The notes under the pieces are model-generated. The model saw only the letters and a list, made by a program, of their open reading frames with translations. It was not told the DNA's origin and made no database searches. A stretch of 35,554 bases of DNA, taken from the IMG/VR virus record IMGVR_UViG_3300005613_000214, positions 1 through 35,554 of that record; one strand, given 5' to 3'. Source of the DNA: a virus. Shown here piece after piece: positions 1 through 7,012 of the stretch (positions are counted from its first letter, which is position 1; the number at the start of each line of letters is the position of its first letter). Made by a program: the position numbers and the translations under genes.

Positions 1-963
1 ATTCGTCACTGCTTGTAAAGACCTTAAAATCATTACGGCAGATAAACCACTTGATTTCAAACGAAGACTTACAATAGGATAAAAAGTATTTGCAGATGCC
101 ATTGTTTTTCCTGTGATGGCATTTGAGACACTCAACAAAGTACCAAGTTTTTCTGGATCACCTTCTTGGATCAGAGAGTTAGATCCCTGATAAAGATAAT
201 GAGTTCCAGCAACACCAGTTACATTCTCAATCTCACAACGAATTGGGAGGAATGGAGTTCTACACCAAACATCATCCCGAACATTTGAGTTCTCAAATGT
301 ATGACTAGGAATAGTCTCACCTGCCATTAACCAATTAAATCTTACATTACCTGCACCATACCATTCATAGTTAATGGAAATCATCTGCTGTTTTGTAGCA
401 TCAGCAGTTACACCAGTGTATCCATTACCATCAAACTTTTCACCATTCCAGTTTTCTCTGGTTACTCTTGTTTCTGTAGTGATACCAGATGCACTGCTGC
501 GAATTACATAAGAATATGTTCCTCCATCATCCTCAAAGTAAGCACCATCATTTTCATCAAACAATCCAAATCTTCTGCGAATACCGACTTGTGGTGCTTC
601 TAGACGAACTGCAAATGTAAGAGTTGCTGGTCTACCAGGAATGTATCTCATTACATTCTTTGTCTGTCTGACAACCTTACTACCAGCAGTAGATCCAACT
701 TCCATAACTATATTACTGGAATTTGCATTATAAGTAGCAGTTGCAACACCAACTAGACTCTCATCCCAAACATCAGTCTCCTTACCATACTGGAAAGTAT
801 TGAAGAAAACTGTTTGGAAGGGAGCAACCTTTAGTCTATTATTGTCAGAAAACTGAGGTCTCCAGTCTGTCTGGTTTCCCCAATGATCAGCAATATTATA
901 AACCTCAAATAGACTTCTCTCTTGATTCAAGAAGTCTTGTGTAGTCTTATTCCACTGTGCCAT
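1..963 (-). CDS. Virion structural protein, C-terminus cut off by window edge
   Basis: The reading frame is open from an ATG at 963 to the left edge (321 codons, no stop), so the C-terminus is missing. The protein begins MAQWNKTTQDFLNQERSLFE, an opening I associate with cyanophage virion proteins. Around residues 100-280 is a beta-rich stretch with RYIPGRPATLTFAVR, then an FDENDGAYFEDD segment, then WNGEKFDGNGYTGV and INYEWYGAGNVRFNW. This series recurs in phage and giant-virus structural or fibre proteins as I know them. There is no signal peptide or membrane segment. It starts three bases after the stop of the 109-aa gene and is the last gene of the structural operon seen here. A tail-fibre or capsid-decoration role is inference; being a virion protein is likely from context. 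Confidence 0.7.
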   Translation of the reverse strand, partial: MAQWNKTTQDFLNQERSLFEVYNIADHWGNQTDWRPQFSDNNRLKVAPFQTVFFNTFQYGKETDVWDESLVGVATATYNANSSNIVMEVGSTAGSKVVRQTKNVMRYIPGRPATLTFAVRLEAPQVGIRRRFGLFDENDGAYFEDDGGTYSYVIRSSASGITTETRVTRENWNGEKFDGNGYTGVTADATKQQMISINYEWYGAGNVRFNWLMAGETIPSHTFENSNVRDDVWCRTPFLPIRCEIENVTGVAGTHYLYQGSNSLIQEGDPEKLGTLLSVSNAITGKTMASANTFYPIVSLRLKSSGLSAVMILRSLQAVTN

Positions 964-966
964 AAA

Positions 967-1296
967 TTAAATCCACTCCAATTTTCCTGGATGATATCTT
1001 TTTACATCTGCAATCTTTACTTCTGGTTTTGGTTCTACTGGATAAATTCTTTGAACAATTGCGCCAGGATATTCTCCTTGAAGTTGTTCTGCTAATTCTT
1101 GTGTTGTTGGAAGGCGAATTGATTCCTTCTTTTCTAGTGTCATTCTATAGATACTTCCCATCCACATTACATCAGCAATATATTGATTTTGCTCCTCAAC
1201 TTGTTGCTGAACAGAATCACTTCCTACATTAAGAGTTCCATTAAAATCACCGTGGATAGTGACGCTTTCCGATAAAAATTGCTTAAAGGATTTCAT
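967..1296 (-). CDS. Small conserved cyanophage protein (109 aa) with a W-x-G...YPGA domain
   Basis: Starts MKSFKQFLSES, an N-terminus shared by many small cyanophage virion and prohead proteins. Residues about 40-95 read MWMGSIYRM...RLPTTQEL...YPGAIVQRIYPVEP. The same pattern appears inside the 467-aa protein immediately upstream (TWRGKYYAIKMFFP...YPGARVLAYNI), so the two share a domain. The ATG overlaps the stop of the 467-aa gene as TGATG, implying translational coupling. Function is unknown; I infer a virion or assembly accessory role from its position at the end of the structural operon. Confidence 0.8.
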   Translation of the reverse strand: MKSFKQFLSESVTIHGDFNGTLNVGSDSVQQQVEEQNQYIADVMWMGSIYRMTLEKKESIRLPTTQELAEQLQGEYPGAIVQRIYPVEPKPEVKIADVKRYHPGKLEWI

Positions 1297-2699
1297 CAGT
1301 TACACCTCCAACGACGCAGTGCTTTATTGATTCTTGAATCTGGATCTCTTGCAGTTTCTGCTGAAGTTAATCTCTTCTTCATTCCTTTCATACGACTACA
1401 AAACGATTTTCTTCTTTCTGATCTTTTACCTTCTGGATTTTTTTCAGTTACAGCAGTTTGTAACTTTGAACCAGGATTTTCACGACGATATGCTTTGACT
1501 GCTGCTTTGCTTAATCCATCAGTTTTATCTTGACGATTGACTTTTTGCCAATCTTCTGTCTGTAAAAACTGTTCACCAGGTTTGATTTCTGAAATATTGT
1601 ATGCTAAAACTCTTGCACCAGGATAAACTTTGTCAATTTGATCCTGAACATCTCTTCTATTTGGCACAGAAACTTGGGGGAAGAACATCTTAATAGCATA
1701 ATACTTACCTCTCCAAGTCAGAGTTACAAGAATAATATTTCCTGTTTTTGATGGAATTCTTACTGCTTCTTCTAGTTCAATCTCCTCACTTACCGATTTC
1801 CATTTACCACCTGCTTTTTTATATTCTTTTGCAGCCCAACCATTTGCATAAGCAGAAGGATAAACATCAAATTTTGCCTTTGCTCTTGATTTCATTTTTG
1901 CCCATAAAGAAGGATTTGTTGGAACATTCTTTTCCTCAAGGTTTTGAAGTTCTCTTTCTCCTTCAAGTTCTTCAAGAATTTTTTTGACTAATGGTGATTG
2001 TTCTTTAACACAATTTGGAACCATTTTATTTCCCTTCTTCTTCATTCCTTCTTGTTTATAACCTTTCCAACAAGGATCATTTTTTTCTTCATCCATTGAT
2101 CCATGAACATCATGCTCTCCACTATCGACATAATCTGCAGCAGAATCAATGTAGTCTGCTGCTTTGGTGATTTTAGATTGAACCCATGCCTCTACATTCC
2201 CCTCACCTTTCATTTTAGACTTCAAACGATCCACTGCCTTTCTAATCGTTTCAAGTTCAGAACGAATCATTGAATGTTCATGATCTGGTTGTTTCTTTGC
2301 TTCTTCCATTTCAATATTTGGCGTACTTACAGTTACTGCATCCCACATTTTTGGGCCATAAGAGCATTCTCTTCTTCTTTCTCTTTTTTTGCACATTGGG
2401 CAATATCTAATTTCTTCCATTTCTTCCTTAATTTTATTAGATACCATTTTTGGTGCTCCTCCTTTACCTGGACGATCTGCAACTGGATCTGCTTCTCTTT
2501 TTCTTCTTACTGCATCAGCAATTTCATCCTTTGACATTTTTGCTGCTTTTTCCTTTGAAAGACACTTTGGTTTTGGTTCACCTGGTTCACGAGCACATTT
2601 ACCAATTCTTTCACCTTTGGTGTTATAGCGATCCCATCCACCGCCACCAACACCACCTTTTTTACCTTTACCAAACCATTTGCGAAGATCTTCGTTCAT
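1296..2699 (-). CDS. Multi-module Lys/Cys-rich cyanophage protein (467 aa, DUF6321/DUF5872-like)
   Basis: A string of short modules rather than one fold. Residues 18-70 (GGGGWDRYNTKGERIGKC, then KPKCLSKEKAAKMSK and AVRRKRE) resemble the DUF6321-type module. Residues 99-112 hold CPMC and a further Cys, a possible partial metal site. Residues 140-193 (HSMIRSELETI...AWVQSKITKAADYIDS) are a helical module common in cyanophage proteins. Residues 206-231 (DPCWKGYKQEG...VPNCVK) are a short Cys motif. Residues 258-302 (PTNPSLWAKMKSRAKAKF, AAKEYKKAGGKWKS) resemble DUF5872. Residues 313-375 share the W-x-G...YPGA domain with the 109-aa neighbour. Residues 395-466 (AYRRENPGSKLQTAVTEK...RRKSFCSRM...RDPDSRINKALRRW) are another recurrent basic module. 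The ATG overlaps the preceding stop as ATGA. Highly charged, no membrane segment; DNA or head binding is a guess. Confidence 0.85.
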   Translation of the reverse strand: MNEDLRKWFGKGKKGGVGGGGWDRYNTKGERIGKCAREPGEPKPKCLSKEKAAKMSKDEIADAVRRKREADPVADRPGKGGAPKMVSNKIKEEMEEIRYCPMCKKRERRRECSYGPKMWDAVTVSTPNIEMEEAKKQPDHEHSMIRSELETIRKAVDRLKSKMKGEGNVEAWVQSKITKAADYIDSAADYVDSGEHDVHGSMDEEKNDPCWKGYKQEGMKKKGNKMVPNCVKEQSPLVKKILEELEGERELQNLEEKNVPTNPSLWAKMKSRAKAKFDVYPSAYANGWAAKEYKKAGGKWKSVSEEIELEEAVRIPSKTGNIILVTLTWRGKYYAIKMFFPQVSVPNRRDVQDQIDKVYPGARVLAYNISEIKPGEQFLQTEDWQKVNRQDKTDGLSKAAVKAYRRENPGSKLQTAVTEKNPEGKRSERRKSFCSRMKGMKKRLTSAETARDPDSRINKALRRWRCN

Positions 2700-2851
2700 T
2701 TTACCGTATTTGATTTAGTGTCTTCACCTTTTGCTCTTTTTTTTCTTGAGGCACAATGGGCCTTTTGAGAAAATCCTTTTGGATTGGAGCAATCAATACT
2801 CTTTTTATATTTATTACTCCACTCTTCTTGAAAATTCTTAAAAGTTTTCAC
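2696..2851 (-). CDS. Micro-protein (51 aa) with CSNPKGFSQKAHC motif
   Basis: A short frame starting at a GTG that overlaps the gp16 stop (GTGA) and ending in a TGA that overlaps the ATG of the 467-aa gene (ATGA). The frame therefore fills the gap between two genes with both ends coupled. The product begins VKTFKNFQEEW and contains SIDCSNPKGFSQKAHCASR followed by a lysine/arginine-rich tail. I recognise the C-S-N-P-K-G-F-S...H-C motif as recurrent in small cyanophage proteins. Two Cys and one His could bind a metal, but this is unproven. The alternative of a non-coding spacer is unlikely because both junctions are exact overlaps. Confidence 0.8.
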   Translation of the reverse strand: MKTFKNFQEEWSNKYKKSIDCSNPKGFSQKAHCASRKKRAKGEDTKSNTVK

Positions 2852-3294
2852 TCGGATTCTCCTTTTTCCAAATTTTTTGATTTTAATAATTTTGCAAGTT
2901 CTGCAGTAGATCCCACAAAAAGAGCATTTGTAACATTTGTTGGGCCTTTTGATATTTTTTGTTCTTCTACATCCTTTAATTTTTTTTGCAAATCCATTAA
3001 TTTATCAGTTGCATCGGAAACATTTTTAATTAACTGTCCTGCAACTTCATATGCTCTTGGCATTTCACTTTCTTGGGCAAGTTCTAAAATTCCATTTACA
3101 GCTTGTTGTCCTTTTTCTATTAATGAATATAAATTTCCTCTTGCATATTCATAATCTTTTTTTATATCACTTAATTCACTCCTCAACAAATCCTCAGAAG
3201 AAGGTACTTTTTTAATACCTTCTTCTATATCTGAAGAAACTACTTCACTATTAACATTAAATGCTTCGTTTAAATCGTCAAACTTTTGCGCCAT
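2848..3294 (-). CDS. 16: Terminase small subunit gp16
   Basis: 148 aa, close to the usual length of cyanophage gp16 (T4 gp16 is 164 aa). The product is nearly all alpha-helical and coiled-coil-prone. Key stretches are KKDYEYARGNLYSLIEKGQQ, NGILELAQESEMPRAYEVA, GQLIKNVSDATDKLMDLQKK and NALFVGSTAELAKLL, the conserved core of T4-like small terminases as I know it. gp16 forms a ring that recognises concatemeric phage DNA and activates the large-subunit motor gp17. It lies two bases downstream of gp15, as in T4. gp17 does not follow directly; three cyanophage mini-domain genes do. Confidence 0.92.
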   Translation of the reverse strand: MAQKFDDLNEAFNVNSEVVSSDIEEGIKKVPSSEDLLRSELSDIKKDYEYARGNLYSLIEKGQQAVNGILELAQESEMPRAYEVAGQLIKNVSDATDKLMDLQKKLKDVEEQKISKGPTNVTNALFVGSTAELAKLLKSKNLEKGESE

Positions 3295-3296
3295 AT

Positions 3297-4298
3297 TTAA
3301 AATGCGGAATCGCTAAAACCAAAATCATCACCTTTCTGTACCAATGAATTATCTACAGATGTAATTGACTTGATTGGCGATCCTTTTAAATGTATTGTAA
3401 TTGGCGTACCGTCTTGTCCCCTGTCAACTGTTATTTTATTTCCAGTTTTGGATTTGATGTATAATTCTTCACCTTCTAAGTCAATATAAGTTTTTGCTGC
3501 CAATCCACTAGCATCATCAACTTCGATTATAGAATCAGTAATACTAATGTCTGAAGATAAATTCGTTACAATATTTCCTGTATAATTTTTGATTGCTCTT
3601 GGAGTCGTTGAATAAACAACATTTCGTGAAGAATTTGTAGTATCTGTTCCAGCCGCATAACTGATAGTAGTTTTCTTGATAATATCTTTTGTAACTGTAG
3701 AAGATGGCCCAAATAGATATGTTTTAGCAGTAAATCTCAGCGTGTACAAAAGAACTCTTCTAGAAGTGAAGTCTCCTTCATAATCATCTTGCATAGTAAT
3801 GTTTTCTAAAATAATAGGAATATCTCTCTTTTCTCCCAATTGCTCTACTAATTCAACTGTTAAATTATAAGAAGGTTGAAAATATGGTAATATTTGCTCT
3901 ATGATTTGAAGCATATCATCATTCAATTTTGTCATTATATTCAATTCAAATTGCATATTATAAGGAACGGGCATATATGCCTTTTTTGTTTCAGATCCAT
4001 CAGTTGGATCTTTAACAGTAAATGACTGAGTTGTGGTAACTTTTCTTGATTGATCGTAAACTAATCCAGTAAATTCAAAAGACATTCTAGGCAAAGTGAT
4101 TGCCGTAGATTTATTTAAATCTGGAGATTGCTCTAATCTAGCAAGAAATTTTTGTGTAGGCCCATATGAAAGTGGAACTTTAATAATGCTTTTTACATCA
4201 CCTGAAGAATCTGTGTGTCGAATACTGATGCCATTAAAAAGACTACCGAAGGCAATTACTGTTCTCCTTAAAATTTCGTTGTAAAAGTATTCAAACAT
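3297..4298 (-). CDS. 15: Tail completion / sheath stabiliser gp15, with C-terminal extension
   Basis: 333 aa against 272 aa in T4. Residues 1-200 are the gp15 core: MFEYFYNEILRRTVIAFGSL, then SYGPTQKFLARLEQSP, LPRMSFEF, YMPVPYNMQFELNIMTK, QILPYFQPSYNLTVEL and LFGPSS. gp15 caps the tail tube and sheath and provides the head-joining surface. Residues about 248-310 form an added module (EGEELYI...ITVDRGQDGTPI...HLKGSPI) that recurs in the gp7-like and 2563-aa proteins here and is absent from T4 gp15 as I know it. The C-terminus FGFSDSAF is short and polar. The gene stands between gp14 and gp16, in T4 order, with a 44-nt gap upstream that may hold a late promoter. Confidence 0.93.
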   Translation of the reverse strand: MFEYFYNEILRRTVIAFGSLFNGISIRHTDSSGDVKSIIKVPLSYGPTQKFLARLEQSPDLNKSTAITLPRMSFEFTGLVYDQSRKVTTTQSFTVKDPTDGSETKKAYMPVPYNMQFELNIMTKLNDDMLQIIEQILPYFQPSYNLTVELVEQLGEKRDIPIILENITMQDDYEGDFTSRRVLLYTLRFTAKTYLFGPSSTVTKDIIKKTTISYAAGTDTTNSSRNVVYSTTPRAIKNYTGNIVTNLSSDISITDSIIEVDDASGLAAKTYIDLEGEELYIKSKTGNKITVDRGQDGTPITIHLKGSPIKSITSVDNSLVQKGDDFGFSDSAF

Positions 4299-4339
4299 TT
4301 TAGTTTCCTATTATACTATTATTTAACAATATTAAAATT

Positions 4340-4347
4340 TATTTATG
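4340..4347 (-). promoter_or_regulatory. Possible late promoter CATAAATA before gp15
   Basis: The minus strand reads CATAAATA, one base from the T4 late consensus TATAAATA, 41 nt before the gp15 ATG. It overlaps the stop end of gp14. Such motifs arise easily in AT-rich DNA and this one is further from its start codon than the others, so support is weak. Confidence 0.3.
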
Positions 4348-5752
4348 GAACTCCAAATGGATTAGTTTCACTAAAGTCTAGAATATCATCAGCTTCGCTC
4401 TCTATTTGTTCATTTTCCGCAAAACCATCATCATTAACATTATCGTCAATTGATCTTATTTGATAACTTGCACCAGATTCTGATCCAACAATATTTTCAC
4501 CAATTTCAAATGAACCATTAACATTTGAAATGTCAAGTTGACTTGTTATAACATTCCATTTTCTAACTACTGCCGTGGTTCCTGTATTACTTCCCGTTAC
4601 GATTTCTGTAAAGGAGTATGTTCCTATTCCAGAAGAATACGGTGAAGAAATTGTAATTGTTGGTGGTTCTGTATATCCTAAACCTGCGTTTGTAATTCTT
4701 ATATTCTGAATTGTTCCGGCAGAACTTACAATTGCAGTAGCAGAAGCTGATACTGTAGATATTCCTGTAAATGTTATTGTTGGCGAAGTTGAATATCCAG
4801 ATCCAGATGAAGTAATTGTGACAATACCAATCACACCATCACCAATAGTTGCTGTAGCAGCAGCACCAGATCCTCCTCCACCAATAAATCTAACTCCAGG
4901 AGCAACAGTATATCCAGATCCAGGATTAATTATATCTACAGATTGAACAGATTTTGCGCCATTTACATTATCATTACATACCACTATTCCACCAATCATA
5001 TTAGCTGTTGCTACTCCACTAATTCCTCCAGAAGGTGCAGAAGAAATACCAACCAATGGAGTAGTTGTATATCCACCACCCCTATTTGTAACAGTTATCA
5101 ATCTAATGCCACCATTAACAATTGATGCTGTTGCTGTTGCAGTTGTTCCTGCACCAATTAGTGTTAATGTTTGTGTTCTTCCAATAAAGATTCCCTCACC
5201 ATCTGGCCCAGAAATTTCTTCTAAAACATCATCTATCTCATCAACTCCAGTATCAATTATTTCATCTTCATATCTAAACAATTCACATCTGAGATGATAT
5301 ACATAGTTTTTTTGTAATTGATAGAAAGGTTTTTCGTGCTCTACATATTTAATTTCAAATATTCTATCACCGAGAGGAAAATATATAAGATCACCTTCTT
5401 TTGGCCTAGAAGATAACTTTATATTTGGTAGATTTTTTGTTAGAGGTGCAATATAAAGTTCAAATCTTTCCTTTGATATAATTAATGATATTTCATTTGT
5501 TGCTTGAATACCAAATTTTGTCAAAATACTACTATTATCCGCATATCCTTCATAATTTTCTACATATGCTTCAATTGGAAAAGTAGAATCAAATTTTGAT
5601 TCTATAACTTCTTTTATAATAGTTTTTTCTGTAATATATTTTCTAGGTAAATAATAAACTTCAACACCATACATTCTAAGTTGTTCATTTATCAAATCCT
5701 GAACAAGTCCCTGTTCGCCCTTAGATCCTTGAAGAAAGAATGGATTTAACAT
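4343..5752 (-). CDS. 14: Neck protein gp14 with inserted GxGY repeats
   Basis: 469 aa against 256 aa in T4. Residues 1-180 are the recognisable gp14 core (MLNPFFLQGSKGEQGLVQDL, EVYYLPRK, FGIQATNEISLIISKERF, RPKEGDLIYFPLGDRIFEIK, FYQLQKNYVYHLRCELFRYE). Residues about 200-375 carry four glycine-rich repeats, with G-x-G-Y at 225-228, 278-281, 317-320 and 357-360. Each is preceded by a V-x-x-(I/V)-x-(I/V)-x-N/S strand and followed by an x-P-x-I/V strand. Residues 385-435 (GTTAVVRKW...FEIGENIVGSESGA) form a second added module. The end, DFSETNPFGVP, belongs to the original protein. gp14 and gp13 complete the neck so that heads join tails. It starts 6 nt after the gp13 stop. The repeats suggest a surface-exposed, modular insertion. 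Confidence 0.92.
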   Translation of the reverse strand: MLNPFFLQGSKGEQGLVQDLINEQLRMYGVEVYYLPRKYITEKTIIKEVIESKFDSTFPIEAYVENYEGYADNSSILTKFGIQATNEISLIISKERFELYIAPLTKNLPNIKLSSRPKEGDLIYFPLGDRIFEIKYVEHEKPFYQLQKNYVYHLRCELFRYEDEIIDTGVDEIDDVLEEISGPDGEGIFIGRTQTLTLIGAGTTATATASIVNGGIRLITVTNRGGGYTTTPLVGISSAPSGGISGVATANMIGGIVVCNDNVNGAKSVQSVDIINPGSGYTVAPGVRFIGGGGSGAAATATIGDGVIGIVTITSSGSGYSTSPTITFTGISTVSASATAIVSSAGTIQNIRITNAGLGYTEPPTITISSPYSSGIGTYSFTEIVTGSNTGTTAVVRKWNVITSQLDISNVNGSFEIGENIVGSESGASYQIRSIDDNVNDDGFAENEQIESEADDILDFSETNPFGVP

Positions 5753-5758
5753 TTTTAA

Positions 5759-6607
5759 TCACCCTATCATATCCAAAGGAGGAAGTTCATATGTATTTGA
5801 CATCTTTTCCATAAGATTATCAATTTCTTTTTGTGCATCATCATAAATTTGTCTACCATTCAATTCAACTCCACCGGGAAGTTTCACTCCTTGGAATTTA
5901 ATTAAATTTTGTCCCCATTGTCTTTTTATTAAGGATGTCAAATAAATTTTTAAAAAAGAATCATTCCAAACTCTACTATATTCATTTGGATTTAAAGCTC
6001 TATAGCAGTCTATGATCAAATAATCTCCAACTCTAACACTTCCCCAATCAATATCTAAATATAATCTATCTTGCCTTTGATTAAATCTAATTTGCTTTTG
6101 TGTCGTCAATAAAAAATCTAAATCTTCTAAGTAAGTTTTTGTCATCGCATATGTCAAAATTTCAGTTGATCCCCAATAATAAATGTCATTTAAAAATAAC
6201 TGATATTTTACACTAAACATATTATTTGTCGTGGTATTAGCACCATCAAAATGATATATTTTTTGAATACCAATAACAGAAGGTGGTATTTGTAAAAAAT
6301 TACTATTTTCTTTATAATTAAAAGTTACTGCAGTACCAACGATATTGGCAGTTGCACTTGTTGATGCAATTCCTGCAGTCGGATTTCCTCCGGCAGGTGC
6401 TCTTCCTCTATCGATATCATCTTGCGTTACTTGATATTTTAAAAATACTTGTCCAACGCCATCAAAATGTCTTTCTTGGAAGAATTGTATGGCATCATCA
6501 ACCAAGTCATCGATTTGCTCATCCGCAACATTTATTTCCAAAACAGGCGCACCCAACTTCCTCTTACAATAATCAATTAATTCTTGTCTAGTGGTGGGTT
6601 GTGCCAT
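5759..6607 (-). CDS. 13: Neck protein gp13
   Basis: 282 aa (T4: 309). The N-terminus TTRQELIDYCKRKLGAPVLE is the hallmark of gp13, followed by EINVADEQIDDLVDDAIQFF and ERHFDGV. Later conserved parts are NDIYYWGSTEILTYAMTKTY, QKQIRFNQRQDRLYLDIDW and RQWGQNLIKFQGVKLPGGV. gp13 forms the ring under the portal to which gp14 and the tail attach. A Gly/Ala/Thr-rich loop (residues about 70-90) may be disordered. AGAGG lies 6-7 nt before the ATG, and a late-promoter-like motif sits 19 nt before it. It is the first large gene after two small ones that separate it from the 2563-aa protein. Confidence 0.94.
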   Translation of the reverse strand: MAQPTTRQELIDYCKRKLGAPVLEINVADEQIDDLVDDAIQFFQERHFDGVGQVFLKYQVTQDDIDRGRAPAGGNPTAGIASTSATANIVGTAVTFNYKENSNFLQIPPSVIGIQKIYHFDGANTTTNNMFSVKYQLFLNDIYYWGSTEILTYAMTKTYLEDLDFLLTTQKQIRFNQRQDRLYLDIDWGSVRVGDYLIIDCYRALNPNEYSRVWNDSFLKIYLTSLIKRQWGQNLIKFQGVKLPGGVELNGRQIYDDAQKEIDNLMEKMSNTYELPPLDMIG

Positions 6608-6625
6608 TGTTTATTACCTCTTGGA

Positions 6626-6802
6626 TTATTTATTGAAACCGTATTCACATAAAACTTCTTGTTGTTTAAGATAAAGTTTGTAATACATTTTTGTAAGTTT
6701 CTTTAAAGTTTCAATATTATCAATATTTTCTAATTCTGAAGAAAATTTGGCAAATTCAAAATTTTTATTTAAATTTTCTAATTTTATTTCTTCATGATTC
6801 AT
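6626..6802 (-). CDS. Small helical protein, 58 aa, cyanophage conserved
   Basis: ATG at 6802, 11 nt inside the end of the 71-aa gene; stop TAA at 6628-6626, 18 nt before the gp13 start. The product has MNHEEIKLENLNKNFEFAKF, then ELENIDNIETLKKL and KMYYKLYLKQQEVLCEYGFN. This N-x-x-F-E...K-L-Y-L-K-Q-Q-E pattern recurs in short T4-like cyanophage proteins that I cannot name. It is predicted to be two helices, acidic then basic. Too short for most gene callers. It sits between the 2563-aa/71-aa pair and gp13, so a tail or neck assembly role is possible but not shown. Confidence 0.8.
   Translation of the reverse strand: MNHEEIKLENLNKNFEFAKFSSELENIDNIETLKKLTKMYYKLYLKQQEVLCEYGFNK
6627..6634 (-). 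promoter_or_regulatory. Late-promoter-like AATAAATA before gp13
   Basis: The minus strand has AATAAATA (7 of 8 match to TATAAATA) 19 nt before the gp13 ATG, nearly the same distance as the motifs before gp25 (20 nt) and gp8 (17 nt). It overlaps the stop codon of the 58-aa gene. Confidence 0.45.
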
Positions 6803-7007
6803 TTACCAATCTCCTAAGTAATCCTTTTATTTCACTTATATCATCCTTTAAATTTTTAATATCAGATTCAAACTCTTCCATTTTTTTACTTTTTGCCTTT
6901 TTTCTGGCAATGTATTCATTATAGTCTTTCATATTATTATTAACAATAATGTTTGTTTCAGAATCTCTATAAAGATTGGGATGCTCTTTTATCTTAAAAT
7001 ACTTCAT
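6792..7007 (-). CDS. Small coiled-coil protein, 71 aa
   Basis: Begins MKYFKIKEHPNLYRDSETN, a short motif known to me from cyanophage operons at this position. A lysine-rich segment (ARKKAKSKKMEE) follows, then a heptad-like helix FESDIKNLKDDISEIKGLLRRLV suited to oligomerisation. It starts 5 nt after the stop of the 2563-aa gene and ends inside the start of the 58-aa gene, so all three are probably translated in series. The role is unknown; a chaperone or a minor tail part for the giant neighbour would fit the context. Confidence 0.82.
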   Translation of the reverse strand: MKYFKIKEHPNLYRDSETNIIVNNNMKDYNEYIARKKAKSKKMEEFESDIKNLKDDISEIKGLLRRLVNES

Positions 7008-7012
7008 AATTT

